Below are positions 1-8,792 of a stretch of DNA of 64,000 nucleotides, piece by piece (the first letter of the stretch is position 1; each line of letters starts with the position of its first letter). The notes below the pieces were generated by a model. It did not search any database. It saw only the letters and a list, made by a program, of their open reading frames with translations, and had not been told where the DNA came from. A program made the translations under genes and the position numbers. This DNA is from Coraliomargarita algicola (GTDB lineage Bacteria > Verrucomicrobiota > Verrucomicrobiia > Opitutales > Coraliomargaritaceae), in the NCBI RefSeq assembly GCF_033878955.1, contig NZ_CP138858.1, positions 2,356,001 to 2,420,000 on the forward strand, written 5' to 3'.

Positions 1-2709
1 TGTATCTGAATCCACACTACCCGCACTATTCGTCACGCGCGCCCAATAGTGAGTATCTTCAGCAAGCACCGAAGTGATGAATGTAGCACTAGTCGCACCA
101 ATCACGGGCTGACTAATATCTCCCGACTCTCCGATATACCATTGAACAGTGGGCTGTGGTAAACCTTCGGCACGAACTCTCAATGTCGTGACACCACCAC
201 TTGCAATGGTCGTGCTGCCAGGCTGAGCCGCGATGCTCGGTGCCACCGCGTCATCATTAATGATGGTGCCGGTACCACTGGCGTTCTTAATAATGGTGCT
301 TCCAACACTATCCACCAGATTAGACAGAGTGATCACAATCGTCTCATCCGGCTCTGTAATTGCATCTCCATTCACAGTCACATCGATCGACTGCTCGAAA
401 GTGCCCCCAGCCGTAAAGCTCAGCGTTCCCGCGTCTAAAGTTATATAGTCCACTCCAGCACTTGCACTGCCTCCTGTCACGGCATAGTCCACAGTGAATG
501 CGGTATCTGAAACATTACGCACCACTGGCATAGAAAGAACCACCGTTCCCGCATCCCCCTCGGCGATCGAGGCATCTCCGATACTGATCGAGGGAATGAT
601 CACACCTTGATTTCCCGGCGAGCCGATTTCGGAAGCGGGCGCAACCGCAGTGAACGTGCCAAAGTTGCTTCCCGTAGCGGCCGTGTAACGTGGACTCTCA
701 GTGCCCGAAGATGGCACCCAGACCAATGCGACGGTCGCATCACCGCCCCCCGCAACACCCGCATGTTCACTGGCTAGGCTCATTTCAGAACCGTCCTCTA
801 GTTCGAAGCCACCGCCCGCATAACTGAAGAAGAAAATTTCATTACCGGCGTCATCAAAGAACGAAACTCCATCGCCCTTCCCCAAGCCCGGCGCTCCAAG
901 CGACTGAAAAACTTGCACACTGGCATCCAAGCCCCACCACGCACGAAATACGGCGGGATCAGATTCGGTGAAAATCACAGACTCGCCTGCAGCAATTTGA
1001 CTGCCCTCCGGCAAGGCCCATGCTTCAGCCGACACCGCAGAACGACCACTATCATGCCAACTATAGCCACTCAGGTCCACGGTGCTGTCCCCAAAGTTTG
1101 TCAGTTCCCAATAATCCTCAGCACCGCTGGGCGCACCATCCGACTCGCTGGTCAACACCTCAGTCAGTAATACATTGATCGATAAAACATCTCCATCATC
1201 CTCGACCACCAGATCTGCAGTGCCAGAATTCGCGTCGCTGGCAATTGCAGTCACCGTGACGGACTGCGAACCGTCTGGAAAACTATCATCGACTGCCGTG
1301 ACATCGAAATCTGCCGACGCATGCCCAGCAAGAATGGTCACCGCAACAGGCACACTCGCTTCACCCGCGTCGCTGGAAGTCAGCTCAACTAATAAATCTG
1401 TAGTAGTATCCCCACTACGTGTGACGGTTCCTACAGCAGCGGGGTTAGCCGCACTCTCGGCAAAGGTGCTAGGAGACACCACCACACTCAGATCAAACGC
1501 TGGGCCACTACTCCCGGCATCCAATAGTCCACTGCGACCGGGACTACCGAAATCACTTGCATGAAGCGCAGATTCCGTAGTTGCAAAGGTATATCGCGGC
1601 GACTCGCTGCCAAATGCAGGATCGATCACCAAAGATTGAGAATCCAGTGTGCCCCCTGCCGATGGGCCCGCATGTTCACCCGCGGAGCCACTGCCATCGG
1701 ATAGCGTAAAGCCCCCGGCCTCATAGCTAAAGAAAAAGATTTGATTATCCGCATCATCAAACAAAGCAACACCATCATTCTTACCGAAGCCAGGTGCGCT
1801 AGCATCGCTGAGAATTTGAACACTCTCCGCGATCCCCCACCAATTACGAAACACCGAAGCATCTGCCGCGGTAAAGATGATCGACTCTCCGGATTGAATG
1901 AATGTCCCGGCTGGGATGGGAACCACACCCGCAGTTTCACTATTATCATCCCAAGACCAAGCACCTAGATCGATCGGAAGTAATCCTACATTCGTCAGCT
2001 CCCAAAAGTCCTCCCCGGAAGCGTATTCCTGATTGGATAGCAACTCGGTCAAAATCAGAACATCTGCAAAAGTTTGTTCGCTGACAATTCCTGGAGAAGC
2101 CAAATCGCCCGCATCTATGGTCGATGCACGCGTGCCTAAAGTCAGCCCATCGGCATAGGTGTAACGCGGCGAATAAATTCCATACCTAGGATCGATCACC
2201 AACGATTGAGTTTTTGATAAACCACCAGCTGACAGCCCCGCATGATCCCCCAGAGCCGAGCTTCCGTCTGAAAGCGTAAAGCCATCCACGTCGTAGCTAA
2301 AAAACAAAACCAACTGATCCTCATCGTCAAATAAGGCGATCCCGTCGCCCCCGCCCAAGCCGGGTGCATCCGGATCCACAATCACCTGCACACTGGCATC
2401 CAAGCCCCACCAAGTGCGAAAAACAGATGCATCCGCCGATGTAAAGATGACCGATTCCCCGGGAGCGATCTGAGTGCCCTGAGGAATTTCAACGACTCCG
2501 GCGGTTTGGCTATCATCGTCCCACGACCAGCCAGATAAATCAACTGCGGCAGTGCCGACATTCGTCAGTTCCCAAAAATCCTCACCTCCAGCAGATTCCT
2601 GATTGGATAGTAACTCCGTAAGCAGAAGTTCATGAGCTGATAGCGTCGATCCGACAACAAGTGCACCTGAAATCAGAAGTGAACGGCGAAGCATATTTTG
2701 ATTAAACAT
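1..2709 (-). CDS. Secreted multi-module lamin-tail/Calx-beta/Ig-like protein (C-terminus outside window)
   Basis: An open frame of 903 codons runs from ATG (complement of 2707-2709) to the window edge, so the C-terminus is missing. Residues 1-25 form a signal peptide (MFNQNMLRRSLLISGALVVG, then a small-residue cleavage site). Three lamin-tail-domain modules follow at about residues 26-190, 216-385 and 511-690. Each opens with a version of LLLTELLSNQE..GEDFWELTN and contains W.WDD, GESVIFT and FR.WWG. A Calx-beta-like segment lies between modules 2 and 3 (about 393-510). A second Calx-beta (about 703-823) and an Ig-like domain (825 to the edge) follow module 3. This looks like a large cell-surface or exported adhesive protein. 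No sorting signal is visible because the end is missing. The architecture is clear; the function is inferred. Confidence 0.8.
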   Translation of the reverse strand, partial: MFNQNMLRRSLLISGALVVGSTLSAHELLLTELLSNQESAGGEDFWELTNVGTAAVDLSGWSWDDDSQTAGVVEIPQGTQIAPGESVIFTSADASVFRTWWGLDASVQVIVDPDAPGLGGGDGIALFDDEDQLVLFFSYDVDGFTLSDGSSALGDHAGLSAGGLSKTQSLVIDPRYGIYSPRYTYADGLTLGTRASTIDAGDLASPGIVSEQTFADVLILTELLSNQEYASGEDFWELTNVGLLPIDLGAWSWDDNSETAGVVPIPAGTFIQSGESIIFTAADASVFRNWWGIAESVQILSDASAPGFGKNDGVALFDDADNQIFFFSYEAGGFTLSDGSGSAGEHAGPSAGGTLDSQSLVIDPAFGSESPRYTFATTESALHASDFGSPGRSGLLDAGSSGPAFDLSVVVSPSTFAESAANPAAVGTVTRSGDTTTDLLVELTSSDAGEASVPVAVTILAGHASADFDVTAVDDSFPDGSQSVTVTAIASDANSGTADLVVEDDGDVLSINVLLTEVLTSESDGAPSGAEDYWELTNFGDSTVDLSGYSWHDSGRSAVSAEAWALPEGSQIAAGESVIFTESDPAVFRAWWGLDASVQVFQSLGAPGLGKGDGVSFFDDAGNEIFFFSYAGGGFELEDGSEMSLASEHAGVAGGGDATVALVWVPSSGTESPRYTAATGSNFGTFTAVAPASEIGSPGNQGVIIPSISIGDASIAEGDAGTVVLSMPVVRNVSDTAFTVDYAVTGGSASAGVDYITLDAGTLSFTAGGTFEQSIDVTVNGDAITEPDETIVITLSNLVDSVGSTIIKNASGTGTIINDDAVAPSIAAQPGSTTIASGGVTTLRVRAEGLPQPTVQWYIGESGDISQPVIGATSATFITSVLAEDTHYWARVTNSAGSVDSDT

Positions 2710-3360
2710 GAGATAAAGAACTTACAAATATTAAAACAGTGACCACCCGCAACAACACGGACAGACGTCAATTCCTCACGACCTCACTGTAAATTTTCAA
2801 TCAGCAAAATAGCGATACTTGATCGATTTGAACGATTTAACGCCGGCGCCTCACAACAGTCACCAAACTGTAACCCTCGACCATTTTTTTTTTGCTAGAA
2901 TCATACAGCTTACAACAATTCTCGACATTGAAGTAATCGCCGAAATAAGTGTAAGACTTGCTCTACATATTAATCTTCGCAAAGCCCTGCATATTTCATG
3001 CAGGGCCTTTTTGTGCGTATAAATCTATACTAACGCAGTCGCGGCACAAGAATGACGACCAATAAGACAGGCACTTAAGGTTCAATTAGCCCGCATCCAA
3101 TCATTAAACTGAAAGTCAGCATAACAAGCTCCAGTGCGATTCATGATCACATAGAGACTTCAATTGTTTCGAATGCGTAAAGGCACCGTCCCAGCAATGT
3201 TAAGATCTAGTGAGGTTCATTTTCCGTATTGCATACCCACTACAGAATTCTGATTCACGCCCGAGTTCAATGGCAAGCTCACAAGGCACAAGAAACTGCC
3301 GAAGCGCCTCCATCCAGCGAGCTCAAAAATCTAGCTCACTCTGCTGCCTAATCATTCTCA
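2710..3360. other. Intergenic region between divergent secreted-protein genes
   Basis: About 650 bases with no convincing gene. The region should hold the promoters of the lamin-tail gene (minus) and the LamG-phosphatase gene (plus). The only clear structure is an intrinsic terminator at 2984-3011 on the plus strand that has no recognised gene in front of it. A 67-codon frame at 2819-3022 reads straight through this hairpin and has no ribosome-binding site or familiar motif, so it was not accepted as a gene. Confidence 0.5.
2984..3011 (+). terminator. Orphan Rho-independent terminator, possible sRNA 3' end
   Basis: GCCCTGCAT (2984-2992) pairs perfectly with ATGCAGGGC (2998-3006) around a 5-base loop, and is followed by CTTTTT. 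The T-run is on the plus strand only. No plus-strand gene lies upstream, because the flanking gene runs away on the minus strand. The transcript it ends is therefore unknown and may be a small RNA starting somewhere in 2820-2960. Confidence 0.6.
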
Positions 3361-6300
3361 ATGACAACTCATGATCTCCACATAATGAAGCCTACATATA
3401 TAAAACATACTATAATCAGTTCCCTGCTTTGCCTCGGTATCAGCGCCGAAGCCAGCTTGGTGGCTCACTACACTTTTACAGACAACTACGCTGATATTTC
3501 GGGCAACGAACATCACGCCGCACTCTCAGGTGGCACGGGATCGATCGTATCGGATATCGAGCGAGGCTCGGTCTTCAACACAGACGGCGCGTCTTATCTA
3601 GATCTGGAAGCCGAGACTGCCATTCCACACTTCCCCGCTAATTCCTCGATCACTTTAACGGCCTGGGTCAAACAAATCGACCATCCTGGCAGTAATTATA
3701 CCTATATCCTTCAGCTCGGACAGAATGGAGATCAACCCATTGCCAGCCTCGGCATTATGCCGGATGGACGATTCGTCACTTACTCCGAAACATCGCAACC
3801 TGGCGGTAATCTGGACCAGGTCAACAGCTACAGCGAGGAAGCTGTCGAAGCCACCAACACATGGACCTCTTGGCACCACTTAGCCGCCGTCTATGATCGC
3901 AGCAGCGATGTGGTGACCCTCTATGTCGATGGAGCCGTCGCCGGAACCAACAGCATCGAACTACTCGATGACAGCTATGCATTCAATTGGTCACAAGCAC
4001 GCATCGGGGGCGACCAAGATGGCGAGCCTTACTTTAATGGCTTGATCGATGATGTTCGCATCTACGACGAAGCCTTAAGCCAGGCAGAAATTCAAGCATT
4101 GAACCCAGTGCGATTCTTAGTCGATTTTGGACTGAGCAATGAAACAACAGAGAGTCCGGATCAATATGGATATTACTGGAACAACTTTTCAGCCACATCG
4201 ATTCCGACACTCGACACACTGACAAACGTGACTAACCGAAGTGGCTCCATTGCCACTGGTGTCACCATCGAAATCACTGATTCATTCTTTAGAGCCAGCA
4301 CCAATACAGATGGAAGCGAGTCAATCTACGTGCCCGCTGCAACAGGTGATTTCTTCTATATCCAAAGAAGTTCCGATGAGAGTGCGGCACTAGTGATCTC
4401 AGGACTGGATCCATCCGGAGACACCGTATACGATTTCAAATTCCTAGTGACCACGAACCGTCTGGCACCCCAAAGCTTCAAGACCGATTATACTGCAACC
4501 GGCCTCACAGCCGCATCTGTATCACTGGAGGCCGTCGGCAACATTAATAACGTGGCCTCCATTGACGGCGTTCAACCTGATGCCAATGGCGAGATTCAGG
4601 TGCTGGTTGAAATCAATGAAAATTCTTCGGATTTCGGAGCACTGAGCTTAATGGAAGTCGCAGGACGTGCCCCCACGGCCCTCCGCACTCCAGATCCGGA
4701 AATTCCCCCTACACCCGAATTGACACCTGATCCCGGTGCAGGCCCCAACACTGCCAACCCCGAAGGGCTAACTGCGTATGTATGGGAAACCGCCGATCCA
4801 TACAGCGGTCGCACCGGCGCCGCAGAGTTACTACGCCGGGCGGGCTTCCACGTAGAGACGCTCGCCTTGGACCAATCCCCTTACGATAATACACAAAACC
4901 CATCTGAGGACGTGGACCTAATCTTCATCGGCTCTTTTGTTTCCGAGAGCGAAGCGTATGCCACTTACATGGCACAATACTCCGATGATCTGTATAACTT
5001 TGTCGACCGTGGCGGCCTACTGGTACAAATGGCACAAGCCGATCAAACAGAGCCCGTGCCTCCATTCTTCCCGACCACACAGAACGCTAGCCGTGTGGAC
5101 GACGACTTCGCACAAGCACACGTATTGTCCCCAGAACATCCGCTGATGGCAAACATCCCCGTTTCAGGTAGCCCTGCAATTGTCGAGTTTGTCAACGGAA
5201 TCGGTGGATCCTACAGCGACAATGTGGTATGGGAGAGCTTCTATACATTCTTCGGATTCGAAGTCATTCTAGCGGGCGATACAGATGCACGCTACCCAGC
5301 CCTAATGGAAGGAGCTTACGGCCAAGGTCGTATCGTGCTTGCCGCTATGGGTAACGATAAGATTCTCAAAAATGATATTGATGTCGCTCCCGAATCATTG
5401 GCCGCCTTCAACGAGCCCTTTTTTGACAACCTCTATACTCACTGCGCCGATGTCCGCGATGTCACAGCACCCGCGCTGGAAATCACTCCGCAACCCGGCA
5501 ACAGTGAAATCGGCAAGGGGGCTTGGTCCCTGGTGCTGCTACCAGACACTCAAGTTTACTCGCAAAACTACCCGGGCGTCTTCAGTGCGCAGACCAGTTG
5601 GATTCGTCAACACGCGCGCACTCACAACATCCGCTACGTACTGCACCTCGGTGACATCGTGAATAACAATTCCATCCCGGAATGGGAAGCCGCTCGCGAA
5701 TCAATGGGTATGCTCGACGGCGTCGTTCCATACGCAATTGTGACAGGAAATCATGACTACGGTCCCAGTGGAAATGCCGCCACGCGCGACACCCACATGA
5801 ACACCTACTTCAAGCAGAGCGACTACGACGACTGGACGACATTCGGCGGAGTGATGGAAGCCAACAAAATGGACAACAGCTATCACTTATTCGAAGCAGG
5901 TGGTGTCGAATGGATTATCATTGCACTGGAATGGGGCCCCCGCGATAGCACACTGGAATGGGCACGCTCCATCTACGATCAGTATCCATCGCGCAAGGGC
6001 ATTTTAATCACCCACGCATTTGTCAACAACAACGACCTGCGCTACGACATCACCGATACCGCGAACCCACAAAACTACAACCCTCACTACTACAGCACCC
6101 CCGGTGGTGTGAACGACGGGCAAGAAATCTGGGATAAGTTTATTAAAGATTACAACTTCGCATGGGTCTTTAACGGTCACGTATTAGGCGACGGAACAGG
6201 CTATCGAGTCGACAACAACCTTGCTGGCGAACCGGTCCACCAAATGCTCGTGAATTACCAAATGCGCAATCTCGGTGGCGAAGCTTATATGCGGATCTTG

Positions 6301-6843
6301 GAGTTTCAATCCGATGGCGAGACAGTAAAGCTCTCCTCTTACTCACCGCTCTACGACAACTACCTGACATCATCCGATCAAGACTTCGACATCAATCTAC
6401 CACTGGGCGCCAGTGATTTGGATGAAGATGGCATTCTCGATTACTACGACGAAGACTATGATGATGATGGAGACGGTCTAAACAATTATCAAGAATTTGC
6501 CATTTACGGCACACACTCGGACAAGGCGGATAGCGATGGCGATGGCATCGACGATGCCGACGAAATCGCCATAGGCAGCAACCCTCTTGATAACAACCGC
6601 GCAGTGGTCGATCTGATACAAAACGATCCAACACGCTTCGGGCTCTATACCAATGATATGATTCTCGACCTCAACCCAGCTGACATGCTGATCCAAACGG
6701 ACGGCAACACCGTCGAGCTAGAAGTTCAAATGAGAAAAAGTCCCGACCTGATAAACTGGACCGATGAAGGCGCCCCCCTGCAGTGGTCCATGCCTAAGGA
6801 AGCAGGCAAAGAGTTCTACCGCATCGATCTCTCCAACAACTAA
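3361..6843 (+). CDS. Secreted LamG domain / calcineurin-like metallophosphatase with thrombospondin type 3 repeats
   Basis: 1160 residues with an N-terminal signal peptide; an alternative start at 3385 (MKPTYIKHTIISSLL) would be equally good. Domains in order: LamG/concanavalin-like (about 30-245), an uncharacterised beta-rich module (250-440), a Pro-rich linker, a ThuA/glutamine-amidotransferase-like module (about 470-690) containing GGLLVQMAQ, a calcineurin-like phosphoesterase (about 718-1010) and an Asp-rich TSP3 calcium-binding region (about 1018-1075). The phosphoesterase motifs are complete: DTQ, GDIVNN, GNHD (about 795), THAF and NGHV (about 938). It should be an exported phosphomonoesterase or phosphodiesterase, perhaps for scavenging phosphate from polymers. 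The substrate cannot be told from sequence. An intrinsic terminator follows at 6860. Confidence 0.85.
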   Translation: MTTHDLHIMKPTYIKHTIISSLLCLGISAEASLVAHYTFTDNYADISGNEHHAALSGGTGSIVSDIERGSVFNTDGASYLDLEAETAIPHFPANSSITLTAWVKQIDHPGSNYTYILQLGQNGDQPIASLGIMPDGRFVTYSETSQPGGNLDQVNSYSEEAVEATNTWTSWHHLAAVYDRSSDVVTLYVDGAVAGTNSIELLDDSYAFNWSQARIGGDQDGEPYFNGLIDDVRIYDEALSQAEIQALNPVRFLVDFGLSNETTESPDQYGYYWNNFSATSIPTLDTLTNVTNRSGSIATGVTIEITDSFFRASTNTDGSESIYVPAATGDFFYIQRSSDESAALVISGLDPSGDTVYDFKFLVTTNRLAPQSFKTDYTATGLTAASVSLEAVGNINNVASIDGVQPDANGEIQVLVEINENSSDFGALSLMEVAGRAPTALRTPDPEIPPTPELTPDPGAGPNTANPEGLTAYVWETADPYSGRTGAAELLRRAGFHVETLALDQSPYDNTQNPSEDVDLIFIGSFVSESEAYATYMAQYSDDLYNFVDRGGLLVQMAQADQTEPVPPFFPTTQNASRVDDDFAQAHVLSPEHPLMANIPVSGSPAIVEFVNGIGGSYSDNVVWESFYTFFGFEVILAGDTDARYPALMEGAYGQGRIVLAAMGNDKILKNDIDVAPESLAAFNEPFFDNLYTHCADVRDVTAPALEITPQPGNSEIGKGAWSLVLLPDTQVYSQNYPGVFSAQTSWIRQHARTHNIRYVLHLGDIVNNNSIPEWEAARESMGMLDGVVPYAIVTGNHDYGPSGNAATRDTHMNTYFKQSDYDDWTTFGGVMEANKMDNSYHLFEAGGVEWIIIALEWGPRDSTLEWARSIYDQYPSRKGILITHAFVNNNDLRYDITDTANPQNYNPHYYSTPGGVNDGQEIWDKFIKDYNFAWVFNGHVLGDGTGYRVDNNLAGEPVHQMLVNYQMRNLGGEAYMRILEFQSDGETVKLSSYSPLYDNYLTSSDQDFDINLPLGASDLDEDGILDYYDEDYDDDGDGLNNYQEFAIYGTHSDKADSDGDGIDDADEIAIGSNPLDNNRAVVDLIQNDPTRFGLYTNDMILDLNPADMLIQTDGNTVELEVQMRKSPDLINWTDEGAPLQWSMPKEAGKEFYRIDLSNN

Positions 6844-6859
6844 CCACACTCAACTGATC

Positions 6860-6896
6860 AGGTGGCCTGCGTGCGAAGCATGCAGGTCACCTTTCT
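6860..6896 (+). terminator. Intrinsic terminator after the LamG-phosphatase gene
   Basis: AGGTGGCCTGC (6860-6870) pairs with GCAGGTCACCT (6882-6892) with one mismatch, and is followed by TTCTT. The T-run is short, so termination may be partial and allow read-through into the PPIase gene at 6909. Confidence 0.55.
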
Positions 6897-6908
6897 TGAT
6901 ACAACTCG

Positions 6909-7742
6909 ATGCTCAAAATCAACTCATCTGCATTCAGTAAGTATGCAAACGAACCCCTACTGCATTTTCTAGTGCTGGCACTAGTGATCGCGTGGTGGAT
7001 GGGCTTGCGTGCTCATGATGAACGGCCTGTTATTCAAATTACTGAAGCCACCATCGCTGGACTGGTGGAGGCCTACGAAAGCGACCCACGAGTCACGCCG
7101 GGAAGCGTCGACACCGAGCGCTTGGTCGCACAACACCTGCGTTATGAGCTACTGTACCAAGAAGCACTCCAGTATGAGGCCTATCGTAAACCCTATCTGA
7201 GAAAGGCCCTCATACGCGAGATGCAGCGTGAACTAGAGCCAGTCATAGCCGAACCCAGCGAAGCAGACCTACGCAACTACTGGACAGAAAATGCCACCCG
7301 CTATCGTACACCCCCAAGTGTCGCCTTTGAACATGTATCCTTCCCGCCGGACCAACTGAAGATTCCAGCCGACCTCCGCAATCGACTCAATGCAGGTGAG
7401 CCTAGCGAGCACTTCGGCCAGGCGATTCGCCTAGCCAATCCGATTCCTCTCACCTTTTTACCTGCGCTCAAACTGAATCTGGGGGAATCAGCGGCAGAGC
7501 AAATCATGGCGTGCGAACCAGGGAATTGGACGGGACCGATACGGAGCAAAATCGGCACACATTTCATACGAGTCATCCGCAAAAACAGCACAGGAGAACA
7601 GCCCTTCGAGCAAATTCGTAGCACCGTTAAGGGCCATTGGATCAACGAACAAATTAAAATCAAGATGGAGCAACGCCTGGCTGAGATCGCCCGTCAGTAC
7701 CAACTGGAACTACCAGCTGCGTATCAAGACCTGCGACCATGA
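6909..7742 (+). CDS. Membrane-anchored peptidyl-prolyl cis-trans isomerase (PpiC/SurA-like)
   Basis: 277 residues. A single hydrophobic segment (about residues 17-32, LLHFLVLALVIAWWMGL) should anchor it in the inner membrane with the rest in the periplasm. The N-terminal part is a SurA_N-like helical region (ELLYQEALQYE), followed by a parvulin-like region. The degenerate C-terminal part keeps GTHFIRVI, a typical end-of-parvulin strand. It overlaps the next gene by four bases (ATGA), indicating translational coupling with the HupE/UreJ-like protein. This PPIase-HupE pairing recurs in other bacteria. It may fold or protect its partner or other exported proteins. The family call is fairly secure; catalytic activity is unproven because the parvulin core is divergent. 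Confidence 0.75.
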   Translation: MLKINSSAFSKYANEPLLHFLVLALVIAWWMGLRAHDERPVIQITEATIAGLVEAYESDPRVTPGSVDTERLVAQHLRYELLYQEALQYEAYRKPYLRKALIREMQRELEPVIAEPSEADLRNYWTENATRYRTPPSVAFEHVSFPPDQLKIPADLRNRLNAGEPSEHFGQAIRLANPIPLTFLPALKLNLGESAAEQIMACEPGNWTGPIRSKIGTHFIRVIRKNSTGEQPFEQIRSTVKGHWINEQIKIKMEQRLAEIARQYQLELPAAYQDLRP

Positions 7743-8722
7743 ATGCTTCATCTATATTCTTCAGCTGCTTTATTTGCTTACTGACGGTCTGCCCGGCTCT
7801 CGCGCACCAACTGGGTGTGGACCGTTTTCAAATTCAGGAGATCGCAGCATCCACATACGAATTTCGCTACGACATTCCACCCGGCGAAATCAGTAATTAC
7901 GGCATCCCCAAACTCCCCGCTGGCTATACCTACGTCGAACAGCCAAGCTTGCGCGACGGGCCGCAACGACTGCGATTGACAACAAACGGAAGCTCGCTCA
8001 CCGATGAGGATCAAATCGTATTACCCTGGGCCCGCAATGGCGTACTCGCCAGTGCGATCTGGCTTAACGGCACACGCTCACGGCAGTTTTTCAAGGCCGA
8101 CGAATCTGGTATCTGCATTAAACTAAGCGCACTATCCGCCGGCTCAGGATCTTCACTGCAAACCATGCGCCGCTACATTGCTTTAGGCTTTGAGCACATA
8201 CTCGAAGGCTACGATCATTTACTCTTCGTAGCGGGACTGGCCATGCTGGTTGCAGGCTGGCGCCGCTTACTCTTAACCGTCAGTGCATTCACACTGGCGC
8301 ATAGTTTAACCCTCGGTTTAGCAATTATAGGCGTCTTACAAATCAACCCCGTGCTCGTAGAGACCTTGATCGCCTTGAGCATCGCCTTTTTGGCCAAAGA
8401 GATCTTACTCATGCACAAAAGCCAAACGACCCTAGCCAGCCGATGGCCCTGGGCGATTTCATTTGGCTTTGGGCTCATTCATGGACTCGGCTTTGCTGGC
8501 GCATTGACAGAGCTGGGCATGGATCCGGATTCGATTTTACTCGCGCTACTCGCGTTCAACCTCGGAGTCGAGCTCGGCCAACTATTGTTCCTCGCCGCCT
8601 GGATATTGATTGCCGCTGCACTCCTACAACTGGGCTTAATGCGACTACGTTGCCTACGTCCCACACTCCCCTACGTCCTAGGCACCACTGCTATGTTTTG
8701 GTTTCTAGAACGCCTGCAGTAA
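7739..8722 (+). CDS. HupE/UreJ-like membrane protein
   Basis: 327 residues. A signal peptide ends at ALA-HQLG (about residue 22). An extracytoplasmic beta-rich domain follows (to about 135), then six or so membrane helices. The first helix carries the family motif HILEGYDHLLF (about 150-160), and a later one has FGLIHGLGFAGAL, matching the HupE/UreJ_2 family. Members are proposed to be metal (nickel or cobalt) permeases or maturation factors, but no hydrogenase or urease genes are near, so the substrate is open. The start overlaps the PPIase stop (ATGA). Together with the upstream secreted phosphatase this may be a small envelope-related group. Confidence 0.75.
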   Translation: MNASSIFFSCFICLLTVCPALAHQLGVDRFQIQEIAASTYEFRYDIPPGEISNYGIPKLPAGYTYVEQPSLRDGPQRLRLTTNGSSLTDEDQIVLPWARNGVLASAIWLNGTRSRQFFKADESGICIKLSALSAGSGSSLQTMRRYIALGFEHILEGYDHLLFVAGLAMLVAGWRRLLLTVSAFTLAHSLTLGLAIIGVLQINPVLVETLIALSIAFLAKEILLMHKSQTTLASRWPWAISFGFGLIHGLGFAGALTELGMDPDSILLALLAFNLGVELGQLLFLAAWILIAAALLQLGLMRLRCLRPTLPYVLGTTAMFWFLERLQ

Positions 8723-8738
8723 AACTGACATTTATATT

Positions 8739-8784
8739 TTGCGTTAGTCCGAATATTCGATATACATTATAAGTAGATCGGAGG
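8739..8784 (+). promoter_or_regulatory. Candidate promoter and ribosome-binding site of the beta-CASP hydrolase gene
   Basis: TTGCGT (8739-8744) and TATACA (8761-8766) are separated by 16 bases. Between them lies the perfect palindrome CGAATATTCG (8750-8759). A strong Shine-Dalgarno GGAGG (8780-8784) sits 8 bases before the ATG at 8793, which is unusual in this window, where most genes lack one. The promoter boxes are weak matches; the ribosome-binding site is convincing. Confidence 0.4.
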
Positions 8785-8792
8785 ACAAAATT

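Noticed and set aside
2819..3022. 67-residue frame before the LamG gene
   Set aside because: Reads through the intrinsic terminator, no start signal, no similarity to anything recognised.
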